In this document: piece after piece, positions 56,491-64,000 of the stretch
How positions within the stretch are numbered: the first letter of the stretch is position 1
Layout: each line of letters starts with the position of its first letter
Source: Streptomyces sp. NBC_00878
GTDB taxonomy: Bacteria > Actinomycetota > Actinomycetes > Streptomycetales > Streptomycetaceae
DNA: 64,000 nt
Reading direction: 5' to 3'
NCBI RefSeq assembly: GCF_026341515.1
Contig: NZ_JAPEOK010000001.1
Location: forward strand, 310,001-374,000
Notes under the pieces: generated by a model
What the model was told of the DNA's origin: nothing
The model's database searches: none
Seen by the model: the letters and a program-made list of their open reading frames with translations, nothing else
Made by a program: the position numbers and the translations under genes

Positions 56491-57864
56491 GTGCCCACCA
56501 CAGCGCCTCCCCCGATACCCAAGGCAGCGGGATCCCTCCCACTGCTCGGCCACGCGATACCACTCATGCGCGACAACCTGGCCTTCATCGCCTCTCTGCG
56601 CGACTACGGGCCGCTCGTCGAGATCCGACTCCAGCCCCAGCAGCCGACGATCATCATCAACGACCCCGCACTCATCCGCACCATGCTGGTCGACGTCGCC
56701 CCCACCCTCGACAAGGGCCGCTTCTTCGAAAAAATGGGCCAGTTGCTCGGCGACAGCGTGGTCACCGCCGCGGGCTCCGAACACGTCCGCAAGCGCCGCC
56801 AGCTCCAGCCGGCGTTCCGGCACACCGAGATCACCCGGTACGTCGACCTGATGCGCGACCAGGTCACCACCACCGTGAACCGGTGGGTACCGGGCCAGGT
56901 CCTGGACGTGCGCGAGGTGATGGTCAAACTTTCCCTTGACATGCTCGCAACAACCATCTTCTCCGGCAGCATCGACGAGCAGGCCTTCCACCGACTGCGC
57001 CGCGACCTGTCGGTCGTCATGAACGGCGTCGGCACCCGGATCATGCTGCCCGACTGGGCGGAACGGCTGCCGTTACCCGCCAACCGGCGCTTCAACACGG
57101 CCCGGGACGCCGTCCGCGCCACCATCGGCCACGCCGTCGACGAACTGCGCGCCGACGGCCGCGACACCGGCGACATGCTCTCCATGCTCCTCAAGGCGCA
57201 GGACGAGGAAACCGGTCAGCCGCTCACCCCGCACCAGATCTGCTCCGAGATCCTCACCCTCGCGGTGGCCGGTACGGAGACCACCGCCTCCGTGCTGTCC
57301 TGGGTGCTGTACGAACTCGCCCGCGACCGGGAGATCGACGAGCGCGTCCAGGCCGAACTCCACGACGTCCTCGGCGAGCGGCCGGTCACCTTCGACGACC
57401 TGAGGCACCTGCCCTACCTGGGCCGCGTCATCACCGAGGCCCTGCGGCTGCACCACACGGGATGGCTCGTCACCCGCCGGACGCTCCAGCCGACCCGCAT
57501 CGGGCAGTGGGAGATCCCGGCCGGCACCGAGCTGGCGTACTGCCAGCACGCCCTGCACCGCGACCCCGACCTCTTCCCCGACCCCCTGACCTTCGACCCG
57601 GACCGATGGCTGGACGACAGCCTGTCGCCGCTCGCCGACGGTGCGTTCCTGCCTTTCGGCGCCGGCAAGCACAAGTGCATCGGCGACCGTTTCGCGCAGG
57701 CCGAGCTCACCACCGCGATCGCCACGTTGACCCGGTCCTGGCGGCTCGACCTGGTCCCGGGGCAGGCCGTCCGCCCGGTGGCCCGGGCCACCGTACGGCC
57801 CAGCACGCTCAAGATGGCCGTCCGTCCCCGCGAACGGGCACATCAACCGGCCGCCGGAGCGTGA
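56491..57864 (+). CDS. Cytochrome P450 (pentalenene-oxygenase-like, CYP4/CYP102-type core)
   Basis: 457 residues from a GTG. N-terminal PPPIPKAAGSLPLLGHAIPL, I-helix AGTETT, ExxR in ITEALRLHHTGWLV, heme motif FGAGKHKCIGDRFA with axial Cys396. Longer than the first P450 and closer to terpene-oxidising P450s such as pentalenene oxygenase, but no terpene synthase gene is present. A soluble transhydrogenase follows 144 nt later, which could help supply NADPH. Confidence 0.93.
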   Translation: MPTTAPPPIPKAAGSLPLLGHAIPLMRDNLAFIASLRDYGPLVEIRLQPQQPTIIINDPALIRTMLVDVAPTLDKGRFFEKMGQLLGDSVVTAAGSEHVRKRRQLQPAFRHTEITRYVDLMRDQVTTTVNRWVPGQVLDVREVMVKLSLDMLATTIFSGSIDEQAFHRLRRDLSVVMNGVGTRIMLPDWAERLPLPANRRFNTARDAVRATIGHAVDELRADGRDTGDMLSMLLKAQDEETGQPLTPHQICSEILTLAVAGTETTASVLSWVLYELARDREIDERVQAELHDVLGERPVTFDDLRHLPYLGRVITEALRLHHTGWLVTRRTLQPTRIGQWEIPAGTELAYCQHALHRDPDLFPDPLTFDPDRWLDDSLSPLADGAFLPFGAGKHKCIGDRFAQAELTTAIATLTRSWRLDLVPGQAVRPVARATVRPSTLKMAVRPRERAHQPAAGA

Positions 57865-58008
57865 GCCGGGGGTGCGCCACCGACCCCGCGACGGCCCTCC
57901 GGTCCGGTCCGTCGCACAGCGCGCGTGGCGCCACCCAGCCCGATGCGGACCGAACTGGCACCCGTACACCCTTTCGGGCGAGAGGCTCGGACTGACAGAC
58001 TTCGGAGG

Positions 58009-59412
58009 GTGCGCGACTTCGACTTGCTCGTCATAGGATCCGGCCCGGGCGGCCAGAAGGCCGCCATCGCCGCGGCCAAGCTCGGCCGCCGGGTCGCCGT
58101 CGTCGACCGCCCCGACATGGTCGGCGGGGTCTCCATCCACACCGGGACCATCCCCTCGAAAACTCTGCGCGAGGCGGTCCTCTATCTCACCGGTCTCACC
58201 CAGCGCGATCTGTACGGCCAGAGTTACCGCCTCAAGGAGGACATCACCGTCGCCGACCTGACCGCGCGCACCCAGCACGTGGTCAGCCGCGAGGTCGACG
58301 TCATCCGCAACCAGCTCTCCCGCAACCACGTCTCCCTCTTCGCCGGCACCGGCCGCTTCGTCGACGACCACACCGTCGGGCTGCAAGAAGTGACCGGCCA
58401 CGAACGCCTGTTGACCGCTGACACCATCGTCATCGCCACCGGGACCCGCCCGGCCAGGCCCGCCACCGTCGAGTTCGACGAGCGGACGATCCTGGACTCC
58501 GACAACGTTCTCAACCTGGAGCGGGTCCCCCGTTCCATGGTCATCGTCGGGGCCGGCGTGATCGGCATGGAGTACGCCTCCATGTTCGCCGCCCTCGGCA
58601 GCAAGATCACCGTGGTCGAGCAGCGGCCCGGCATGCTCGACTTCTGCGACGTCGAGGTGATCGAGTCGCTCAAGTACCACCTGCGCGACCTCGCCGTCAC
58701 GTTCCGCTTCGGCGAGACCGTCGCCGCGGTCGAACGGCACCCCAGGGGCACCCTCACCGTCCTGGAGAGCGGCAAGAAGATTCCCGCCGACGCCGTCATG
58801 TACTCCGCCGGCCGGCAAGGGCTCACCGACGACCTCGACCTGGACAAGGCCGGGCTGTCCGCCGACCGGCGCGGGAGGATCACGGTCGACGAGCACTACC
58901 GCACCGAGGTGCCGCACATCTACGCCGTCGGCGATGTCATCGGCTTCCCGGCGCTGGCCGCGACCTCGATGGAACAGGGGCGTACGGCCGCGTACCACGC
59001 CTGCGGCGAACCGGTGAACCGGATGCACGACCTCCAGCCGATCGGCATCTACACCATTCCGGAGATCAGTTTCATCGGGAAGACCGAGGACCAACTGACC
59101 GAGGAATGCGTGCCGTTCGAGGTCGGCGTCTCCCGCTACCGCGAACTGGCCCGGGGCCAGATCATCGGCGACTCGCACGGCATGCTCAAGCTGCTCGTCT
59201 CCCCCGACGACCGGAAACTGCTCGGCGTGCACTGCTTCGGTACGGGCGCAACCGAGCTGATCCACATCGGGCAGTCGGTGATGGGCTGCGGCGGGACCGT
59301 CGACTACCTGGTCGACGCCGTGTTCAACTACCCGACGCTCGCGGAGTCGTACAAGGTCGCCGCCCTGGACGCGACCAACAAGATCCGGCAGATCGACCGC
59401 CTCAGGGACTGA
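58009..59412 (+). CDS. sthA: Soluble pyridine nucleotide transhydrogenase
   Basis: 467 residues, near the length of E. coli SthA. FAD motif [23 protein letters not shown] motif [21 protein letters not shown]-terminal dimerisation domain. The redox Cys pair of related disulfide reductases is missing ([15 protein letters not shown]), as expected for transhydrogenases. Balances NADPH and NADH. The start is placed at GTG ([10 protein letters not shown]), where homology begins; GGAG is too close to be ideal, and an upstream ATG at 57943 is the alternative. Followed by a strong terminator. Confidence 0.92.
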   Translation: MRDFDLLVIGSGPGGQKAAIAAAKLGRRVAVVDRPDMVGGVSIHTGTIPSKTLREAVLYLTGLTQRDLYGQSYRLKEDITVADLTARTQHVVSREVDVIRNQLSRNHVSLFAGTGRFVDDHTVGLQEVTGHERLLTADTIVIATGTRPARPATVEFDERTILDSDNVLNLERVPRSMVIVGAGVIGMEYASMFAALGSKITVVEQRPGMLDFCDVEVIESLKYHLRDLAVTFRFGETVAAVERHPRGTLTVLESGKKIPADAVMYSAGRQGLTDDLDLDKAGLSADRRGRITVDEHYRTEVPHIYAVGDVIGFPALAATSMEQGRTAAYHACGEPVNRMHDLQPIGIYTIPEISFIGKTEDQLTEECVPFEVGVSRYRELARGQIIGDSHGMLKLLVSPDDRKLLGVHCFGTGATELIHIGQSVMGCGGTVDYLVDAVFNYPTLAESYKVAALDATNKIRQIDRLRD

Positions 59413-59436
59413 CGCCCCTGCACGCCGAACCGCTCA

Positions 59437-59467
59437 CGGCGCTGGTGAGCCCCGCTCACCAGCGCCG
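59437..59467 (+). terminator. Terminator after sthA
   Basis: Perfect 13-bp stem CGGCGCTGGTGAG/CTCACCAGCGCCG with a 5-nt loop, 24 nt after the stop. Confidence 0.85.
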
Positions 59468-59493
59468 GACGGACACCCGCACAGAGCCTCCGT

Positions 59494-59519
59494 ACCGGAC
59501 CTGCGCACCGGACCTGCGC
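59494..59519. repeat. 13-bp tandem duplication
   Basis: ACCGGACCTGCGC twice without spacer, upstream of the yciO promoter. Confidence 0.75.
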
Positions 59520-59531
59520 ACTGGGTCTGGG

Positions 59532-59559
59532 TCGACCCCACGGTCCGAGAGCATAAGCT
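59532..59559 (+). promoter_or_regulatory. Probable leaderless promoter of the yciO-like gene
   Basis: TCGACC (59532-59537), a 16-nt spacer and TAAGCT (59554-59559). The -10 ends 6 nt before the GTG start codon. Confidence 0.5.
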
Positions 59560-59565
59560 CGGCAC

Positions 59566-60186
59566 GTGGCCAAGTACTTCGACGTTCATCCCGAAAATCC
59601 TCAGCAGCGGACGATCAGCCAGGTCGCCGACTCCATCCGCGCGGGCGCGCTCGTCGTGTACCCCACGGACTCCTGCTTCGCACTGGGCTGTCAGCTGGGC
59701 AGCCGTGACGGCATCGACCGGATCCGGTCGATCCGTCGGCTCGACGACCGTCACCACTTCACGCTCGTGTGCCAGAACTTCGCGCAGCTCGGCCAGTTCG
59801 TGCACATCGACAACGACGTGTTCCGCGCCATCAAGGCGTCGACGCCCGGCAGCTACACCTTCATCCTGCCCGCGACCAGGGAGGTGCCGCGCAAGCTGCT
59901 CCACCCGAAGAAGAAGACGGTCGGCGTCCGTATCCCCGACCACGCGGTCGCCCAGGCCCTGCTGGCCGAACTCGGCGAGCCGCTGCTGTCCAGCACCCTG
60001 CTCCTGCCCGACGAGGAGGAGCCGATGACCCAGGGCTGGGAGATCAAGGAACAGCTCGACCACGTCGTCGACGCGGTGATCGACTCCGGGGACTGCGGCA
60101 CCGAGCCGACCACCGTCATCGACTTCTCCAGCGGCGAGGCCGAGATCGTACGCAAGGGAGCGGGCGACACGGCCCGGTTCGAGTGA
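59566..60186 (+). CDS. yciO: YciO-type Sua5/YrdC-family protein
   Basis: 206 residues, strikingly like E. coli YciO along its length: FDVHPENPQQRTISQVADSI, ALVVYPTDSCFALGCQLGS, PGSYTFILPATREVPRKLLH, KTVGVRIPDHAVAQALLAEL and PTTVIDFSSGEAEIVRKG. The YrdC fold binds RNA and ATP/threonine; YciO has weak or no threonylcarbamoyl-AMP synthase activity and is not the main TsaC. Start GTG, probably leaderless. Confidence 0.9.
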   Translation: MAKYFDVHPENPQQRTISQVADSIRAGALVVYPTDSCFALGCQLGSRDGIDRIRSIRRLDDRHHFTLVCQNFAQLGQFVHIDNDVFRAIKASTPGSYTFILPATREVPRKLLHPKKKTVGVRIPDHAVAQALLAELGEPLLSSTLLLPDEEEPMTQGWEIKEQLDHVVDAVIDSGDCGTEPTTVIDFSSGEAEIVRKGAGDTARFE

Positions 60187-60286
60187 TACGCGGCTCAGCG
60201 GCGCGGCCGACGGTGGAACCGCGCCGAGCATCGATCCGGGTGGGAGCAGCCGGGACACTTCGGCCGTTGCCGAAGCGTTGGCCGCC

Positions 60287-60292
60287 TAGCGT
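60287..60292 (+). promoter_or_regulatory. -10 box of a probable leaderless promoter
   Basis: TAGCGT ends 7 nt before the ATG of a 29-codon leader ORF in front of the TauE/SafE permease. Confidence 0.5.
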
Positions 60293-60299
60293 CAGCTCC

Positions 60300-60389
60300 A
60301 TGAACATCTCCCGGTACCTCATCCGCCGTGCTGTCCCGGCCGTCCGGCCGGTCACGGTCAGCGATCGCGCCGGGCGGGGCGCCGCGTGA
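60300..60389 (+). CDS. Leader ORF (29 residues) coupled to the permease
   Basis: MNISRYLIRRAVPAVRPVTV and a short tail, ending in a TGA that overlaps the permease GTG (GTGA, 60386-60389). A -10-like TAGCGT 7 nt upstream makes it a likely first ORF of a leaderless mRNA, so ribosomes would reach the permease, which lacks its own clear ribosome binding site, by translating this peptide. It may act as a translational or attenuation leader. No family is recognised. Confidence 0.45.
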   Translation: MNISRYLIRRAVPAVRPVTVSDRAGRGAA

Positions 60390-61153
60390 CGCCACTGGAG
60401 GGTCTCGCCGTGTTCGCCGCCGGTGTGGGCGCGGGCGGCATCAATACCGTCGTCGGTTCGGGAACACTCATCACCTTCCCGGTACTGCTCGCCACCGGTC
60501 TGCCGCCCGTCACCGCCACGGTGTCCAACGCGCTCGGACTGATCCCCGGCAACATCAGCGGAGCCTTCGGCTACCGGGAGGAACTGCGCGGCCAGCGCCG
60601 GCGCGTCCTGAAACTGAGCGTCGGTTCCCTGCTGGGAGGGCTGACGGGCGCCACGCTGCTGCTGGCCCTGCCCGCGGCGGCGTTCGAGAGGATCGTGCCG
60701 GTCATGGTCGGCCTCGCCCTCGTACTGGTCGCGTTCCAGCCCCTGATCGGCAGGTACCTGCGGGACCGCCGCGCACGGACCGGCGTCCCGGCCCGCGGTG
60801 ACGGCGGTCCCCTGCTGTTCACCGGCCTGACGCTCGCCAGCGTCTACGGCGGCTACTTCGCCGCCGCGCAGGGAATCATCTACGTGGCTCTGATGGGGAC
60901 GCTCCTGGACGAACCGCTGCAGCGCCTCACGGCCGTCAAGAACGTCCTCGTCGCCGTCGTCAACACAGCGGCCGCGGCCTTCTTTCTCTTCGTCGCGGAC
61001 TTCGACTGGACAGCCGTCGCACTGATCGCCTGCGGTTCCGCACTGGGCGGCCAGTTCGGGGCCAAGGTGGGCCGCCGCTTCAGCCCCGCCGTCCTGCGAG
61101 CCCTCATCGTGGTGGTCGGCACCGTCGCGATCGTCCAGCTGCTGCTCCGCTGA
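60386..61153 (+). CDS. TauE/SafE-family sulfite/anion permease
   Basis: 255 residues with about eight membrane segments. Family motifs: AAGVGAGGINTVVGSGTLIT and FPVLLATGLPPVTATVSNAL near the N-terminus, then the second-half repeat ASVYGGYFAAAQGIIYVALM. Exports or imports sulfite, sulfoacetate or other organosulfur anions; substrate not inferable here. GTG start overlapping the stop of an upstream leader ORF. Convergent with the NudK-like gene. Confidence 0.92.
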   Translation: MTPLEGLAVFAAGVGAGGINTVVGSGTLITFPVLLATGLPPVTATVSNALGLIPGNISGAFGYREELRGQRRRVLKLSVGSLLGGLTGATLLLALPAAAFERIVPVMVGLALVLVAFQPLIGRYLRDRRARTGVPARGDGGPLLFTGLTLASVYGGYFAAAQGIIYVALMGTLLDEPLQRLTAVKNVLVAVVNTAAAAFFLFVADFDWTAVALIACGSALGGQFGAKVGRRFSPAVLRALIVVVGTVAIVQLLLR

Positions 61154-61166
61154 CCCCGACCGCCGC

Positions 61167-61194
61167 CCCGGGCGCGGCGGCCCGCGCGCCCGGG
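61167..61194. terminator. Bidirectional terminator
   Basis: Perfect 10-bp stem CCCGGGCGCG/CGCGCCCGGG with an 8-nt loop, between the stops of the permease (61153) and the NUDIX gene (61199). Confidence 0.7.
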
Positions 61195-61198
61195 CGGA

Positions 61199-61882
61199 CT
61201 ACTCGGCGGCGGACGCGCCCTTCCCGCTGAACGGCCCTTCCAGCGCCGCCCACTGCAACAGCATGATGGTCTTCGCGTCGGCGATCTCGCCGGTACGGAT
61301 CATGCCCAGAGCCTGCCGGAAGGGCAGTTCGACGATCTCGATGTCCTCGCCCTCCTCGTCGAGGCCGCCGCCCTCGTGGGTGCGGGTGGCCGGTCCGTAC
61401 GAGGCGGCGTAGAAGGTCACGCGCTCGGTGACCGATCCCGGGCTCATGTAGACGTCGAAGACCCGCTGGACCTCGCCGACCGTGTGTCCGGTCTCCTCGA
61501 TGACCTCGCGTCGTACGGCGACCTCGGGGTGCTCGTCCTCCTCGTCCAGCAGTCCGCCCGGCGTCTCGACGAGCATCCCGTCCGGGTGGCCGTTGACGTA
61601 CACGGGGTAGCGGAACTGCCGGGTGAGCAGCACGGTTTCGCGGTCTTCGTCGTAGAGCAGGATGGTGGCGCCGTTGCCGCGGTCGTGCGTTTCGCGCTCC
61701 TGGGTGGACCAGGTGCCGTCGGCGTGCTGGAAGTCGAAGGTCGTGGTGCGCTCCACGTACCAGTGGCAGGACAGCAGTGTCACGTCCCGCACCTTGACGC
61801 GATGGTTTCCCGTCAGGTCCAGGCCGACCTGGTCGAGTCCGGTTCGGCCCCTGCGGTCGGGGGTGTCGATGCCGGCGGTCAT
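61199..61882 (-). CDS. NUDIX hydrolase, NudK-like (GDP-mannose/ADP-sugar pyrophosphatase)
   Basis: 227 residues. Matches the NudK group: VTLLSCHWYVERTTTFDF, THDRGNGATILLYDEDRETV, Nudix box region GGLLDEEDEHPEVAVRREVI followed by EETG, then VFDVYMSPGSVTERVTFYAA. Hydrolyses GDP-mannose or related nucleotide sugars. The ATG chosen is at MTAGIDTPDRRG with GGCAGG upstream. Confidence 0.92.
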   Translation of the reverse strand: MTAGIDTPDRRGRTGLDQVGLDLTGNHRVKVRDVTLLSCHWYVERTTTFDFQHADGTWSTQERETHDRGNGATILLYDEDRETVLLTRQFRYPVYVNGHPDGMLVETPGGLLDEEDEHPEVAVRREVIEETGHTVGEVQRVFDVYMSPGSVTERVTFYAASYGPATRTHEGGGLDEEGEDIEIVELPFRQALGMIRTGEIADAKTIMLLQWAALEGPFSGKGASAAE

Positions 61883-62358
61883 CGTGCGCCTGCCGGGGAG
61901 AAGGCGCGAGTGGCGCTGGAGGTGGACGTACCGGTGCAGGTACAGGTGCATGTGCAGGTGGAACAAGTGGTCATGCCCTGCTTCTACCATCCGGGTCCGG
62001 TCCGTGTCAGGCAGGTCAGGGACGCGTGGACGCACCGGTGGTCAACCGGAGCGACATTCGACCGCTCGTCGTGGGTGAAAGTCCGTACCCGGCAGTAAGC
62101 CCCCTCCTCGGTCGGAGACGTTAGGACCGGACCAACGGGTCGTCAAGATGCCTACACGTACCGGACTGTTCACCGTTCAGGCCTGGCGCGGCGGTCGGCA
62201 AGCTCTATCAGGTCATCCGTCCCGGACTCTTGACTCCGTTCACCGCAGTCGCGATTCTCGATCCACCGTTTGCACGAGTCATGACAACCAGCCGTGGGGC
62301 GTCAATCCCCGCTGTCCGGGTCATCGACCGCGCCGTCCGCCGACCGAAGACGTGGGTG
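61883..62358. other. Divergent intergenic region
   Basis: 476 bp between the NUDIX gene and the secreted hydrolase with no supported gene. It contains the probable promoter at 62230-62258. The short His/Leu-rich reading frame antisense to 61900-62000 is not credible. Confidence 0.5.
62230..62258 (+). promoter_or_regulatory. Probable promoter of the secreted hydrolase
   Basis: TTGACT (62230-62235), a 17-nt spacer and GATTCT (62253-62258), about 100 nt before the start codon. Confidence 0.4.
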
Positions 62359-64000
62359 ATGACCGTGACTCAACAGCCGATCCACAGGCGCAGACCAGCT
62401 GCGGTTCTGACGTTGCTCCTGCTCGTACTGGCCGCGACGCTCGGGCCCACGCCCAGTTCCGCGGCGGAGACCGACTGGTGGAATCCGGTCGCGCGGCCCG
62501 CGGCGGACTCCCGGATCGGTGTCACGGGTGAGCCCTTCAAGGGGACCAACGCCCAGGGCGAGGTACGCGGGTTCGTCGACGCGCACAACCACATCATGGC
62601 CAACGAGGCCTTCGGCGGCCGGCTCATCTGCGGCAAGCCGTTCTCCGAGGCGGGGGTCGCCGACGCGCTCAAGGACTGCCCCGAGCACTATCCCGACGGC
62701 TCGCTCGCGATCTTCGACTACATCACCAACGGCGGCGACGGCAAGCACGACCCCGACGGGTGGCCCACGTTCAAGGACTGGCCCGCCTACGACTCGATGA
62801 CGCACCAGCAGAACTACTACGCCTGGGTGGAGCGGGCCTGGCGCGGCGGACAGCGCGTCCTCGTCAACGACCTCGTCACCAACGGCGTGATCTGCTCGGT
62901 CTACCCCTTCAAGGACCGCAGCTGCGACGAGATGACCTCCATCCGCCTCCAGGCGAAGCTGACGTACGACATGCAGGACTACATCGACAAGATGTACGGC
63001 GGCACGGGCAAGGGCTGGTTCCGGATCGTCACCGACAGCGCCCAGGCCCGCGAGGTCGTCGAACAGGGCAAGCTGGCCGTCGTCCTGGGCGTCGAGACGT
63101 CCGAGCCGTTCGGCTGCAAGCAGATCCTGGACATCGCGCAGTGCGACAAGGACGACATCGACGCCGGTCTGGACGAGTTGTACGACCTGGGCGTACGCAG
63201 CATGTTCCTCTGCCACAAGTTCGACAACGCGCTCTGCGGGGTCCGTTACGACGAGGGCGGTCTCGGGACGGCCATCAACGTCGGCCAGTTCCTGTCGACC
63301 GGCACCTTCTGGCAGACGGAGAAGTGCACGGGCCCGCAGCACGACAACCCCATCGGGGGTGCGGCGGCGCCGAGCGCCGAGGAGGAGCTGCCCGCCGGGG
63401 TCGAGGTCCCGTCGTACGACGAGGACGCCCAGTGCAACAAACGCGGGCTCACCGAGCTGGGCGAGTACGCCGTGCGCGGCATGATGCAACGCAAGATGAT
63501 GCTGGAGATCGACCACATGGGCGTCAAGGCCACCGGCCGCGTCCTCGACATCTTCGAGTCGGAGTCCTACCCCGGTGTGCTCTCCTCGCACAGCTGGATG
63601 GACCTCAACTGGACCGAGCGCGTCTACGGTCTCGGCGGCTTCATCGCCCAGTACATGCACGGATCCGAGGAGTTCGGCACGGAGGCGGACCGCACGAAGG
63701 CGCTGCGCGACAAGTACGACGTCGGGTACGGCTACGGCACCGACATGAACGGCGTCGGCGGCTGGCCGGCCCCGCGCGGAGCGGACACCTCGAACCCCGT
63801 GACGTACCCCTTCCGCAGCGTCGACGGCGGCTCGGTCATCGACAAACAGACGACCGGCGAGCGCACGTGGAACCTGAACACCGACGGCGCCGCGCACTAC
63901 GGGCTCGTCCCGGACTGGATCGAGGACATCCGGCTCACCAGCGGCCAGGACGTCGTGGACGACCTCTTCCGGGGCGCCGAGTCCTACCTCGACACCTGGG
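62359..64000 (+). CDS. Secreted metal-dependent hydrolase, amidohydrolase-like (3' truncated by window)
   Basis: 547 codons are visible without a stop. Signal peptide MTVTQQPIHRRRPAAVLTLL continuing LLVLAATLGPTPSSA|AETDWW. A metal-dependent TIM-barrel-like domain follows: FVDAHNHIM near residue 72 (HxH), then GVETSEPFGC, MMLEIDHMGVKATGRVLD, VLSSHSWMD and GYGTDMNGVGG supply further His/Asp ligands. Four Cys pairs suggest disulfides in a secreted enzyme. It resembles large Streptomyces secreted proteins that carry additional C-terminal binding domains, which would lie beyond the window. Substrate unknown. Confidence 0.85.
   Translation, partial: MTVTQQPIHRRRPAAVLTLLLLVLAATLGPTPSSAAETDWWNPVARPAADSRIGVTGEPFKGTNAQGEVRGFVDAHNHIMANEAFGGRLICGKPFSEAGVADALKDCPEHYPDGSLAIFDYITNGGDGKHDPDGWPTFKDWPAYDSMTHQQNYYAWVERAWRGGQRVLVNDLVTNGVICSVYPFKDRSCDEMTSIRLQAKLTYDMQDYIDKMYGGTGKGWFRIVTDSAQAREVVEQGKLAVVLGVETSEPFGCKQILDIAQCDKDDIDAGLDELYDLGVRSMFLCHKFDNALCGVRYDEGGLGTAINVGQFLSTGTFWQTEKCTGPQHDNPIGGAAAPSAEEELPAGVEVPSYDEDAQCNKRGLTELGEYAVRGMMQRKMMLEIDHMGVKATGRVLDIFESESYPGVLSSHSWMDLNWTERVYGLGGFIAQYMHGSEEFGTEADRTKALRDKYDVGYGYGTDMNGVGGWPAPRGADTSNPVTYPFRSVDGGSVIDKQTTGERTWNLNTDGAAHYGLVPDWIEDIRLTSGQDVVDDLFRGAESYLDTW

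Noticed and set aside
57073..59265. 730-codon minus-strand frame over the P450 and sthA genes
   Set aside because: Antisense shadow with no family motifs; the opposite strand encodes clear enzymes.

Overview
The window reads as chromosomal DNA of a Streptomyces-like actinomycete. GC is very high (about 78% in one line counted by hand inside the AidB-type gene), GTG and TTG starts are common, and the families are typical of the genus: SpoIIE/PAS/GAF phosphatases, an ANTAR protein, PucR, PaaX and PadR regulators, DUF1996, DUF5990 and DUF6296 proteins, orphan P450s, and an exact CebR-type operator. No rRNA, tRNA, CRISPR array or intact insertion sequence was seen.

Layout. 1-12.5 kb: stress and signalling genes (LuxR-type response regulator, a PAS/GAF/SpoIIE phosphatase, a DEAD-box helicase beside a cold-shock protein, a GHKL anti-sigma-type kinase, a GAF-ANTAR protein) mixed with small enzymes. 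12.5-16.2 kb: a secreted GH5 beta-mannanase with FN3 and CBM2 under a CebR-type operator, then a decayed serine hydrolase and DUF5990. 16.2-21.1 kb: gabT and gabD with a fully coupled 54-codon ORF between them, divergent from a PucR regulator. 21.1-26.8 kb: a four-gene overlapping molybdenum hydroxylase operon (paoA, paoB, paoC, xdhC) divergent from a TetR gene across two identical operators. 27-28.4 kb: a long-form GAPDH.

28.5-30.7 kb is a low-GC island (50-52% in two lines counted) with three tightly coupled genes: an EACC1-like small protein, a caspase-like (C14) peptidase with intact His/Cys dyad, and an unrecognised 160-residue Trp-rich protein. It looks like a caspase-type biological-conflict (immunity or programmed-death) cassette and is the best candidate for an interesting system here.

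31-36.7 kb: a secreted lamin-tail protein, then a redox cluster with TetR regulators (SDR, zinc-type alcohol dehydrogenase, NmrA-like reductase) that has two damaged SnoaL/NTF2-like genes. 36.8-43.9 kb: a sortase-anchored DUF1996 protein, a P450, a DUF6296 protein and a second, membrane-bound SpoIIE phosphatase. 44-53 kb: MFS exporter, PaaX regulator, AidB-type acyl-CoA dehydrogenase, an orphan signal-peptide remnant, an orphan CxxC metal chaperone, a Tat-exported cytokinin-dehydrogenase-like flavoprotein, and a LacI/Gfo-Idh pair with matched operators. 53-64 kb: carotenoid oxygenase and PadR with matched operators, a cupin, an FGE-like protein, a second P450, soluble transhydrogenase, YciO, a TauE/SafE permease behind a leaderless leader ORF, a NudK-like hydrolase and a secreted metal hydrolase cut by the window end.

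Two patterns run through the whole window: many short direct repeats with 13-33 bp periods (often 20-21 bp) at gene edges, and several promoters whose -10 box sits 6-8 nt before the start codon, implying leaderless mRNAs.
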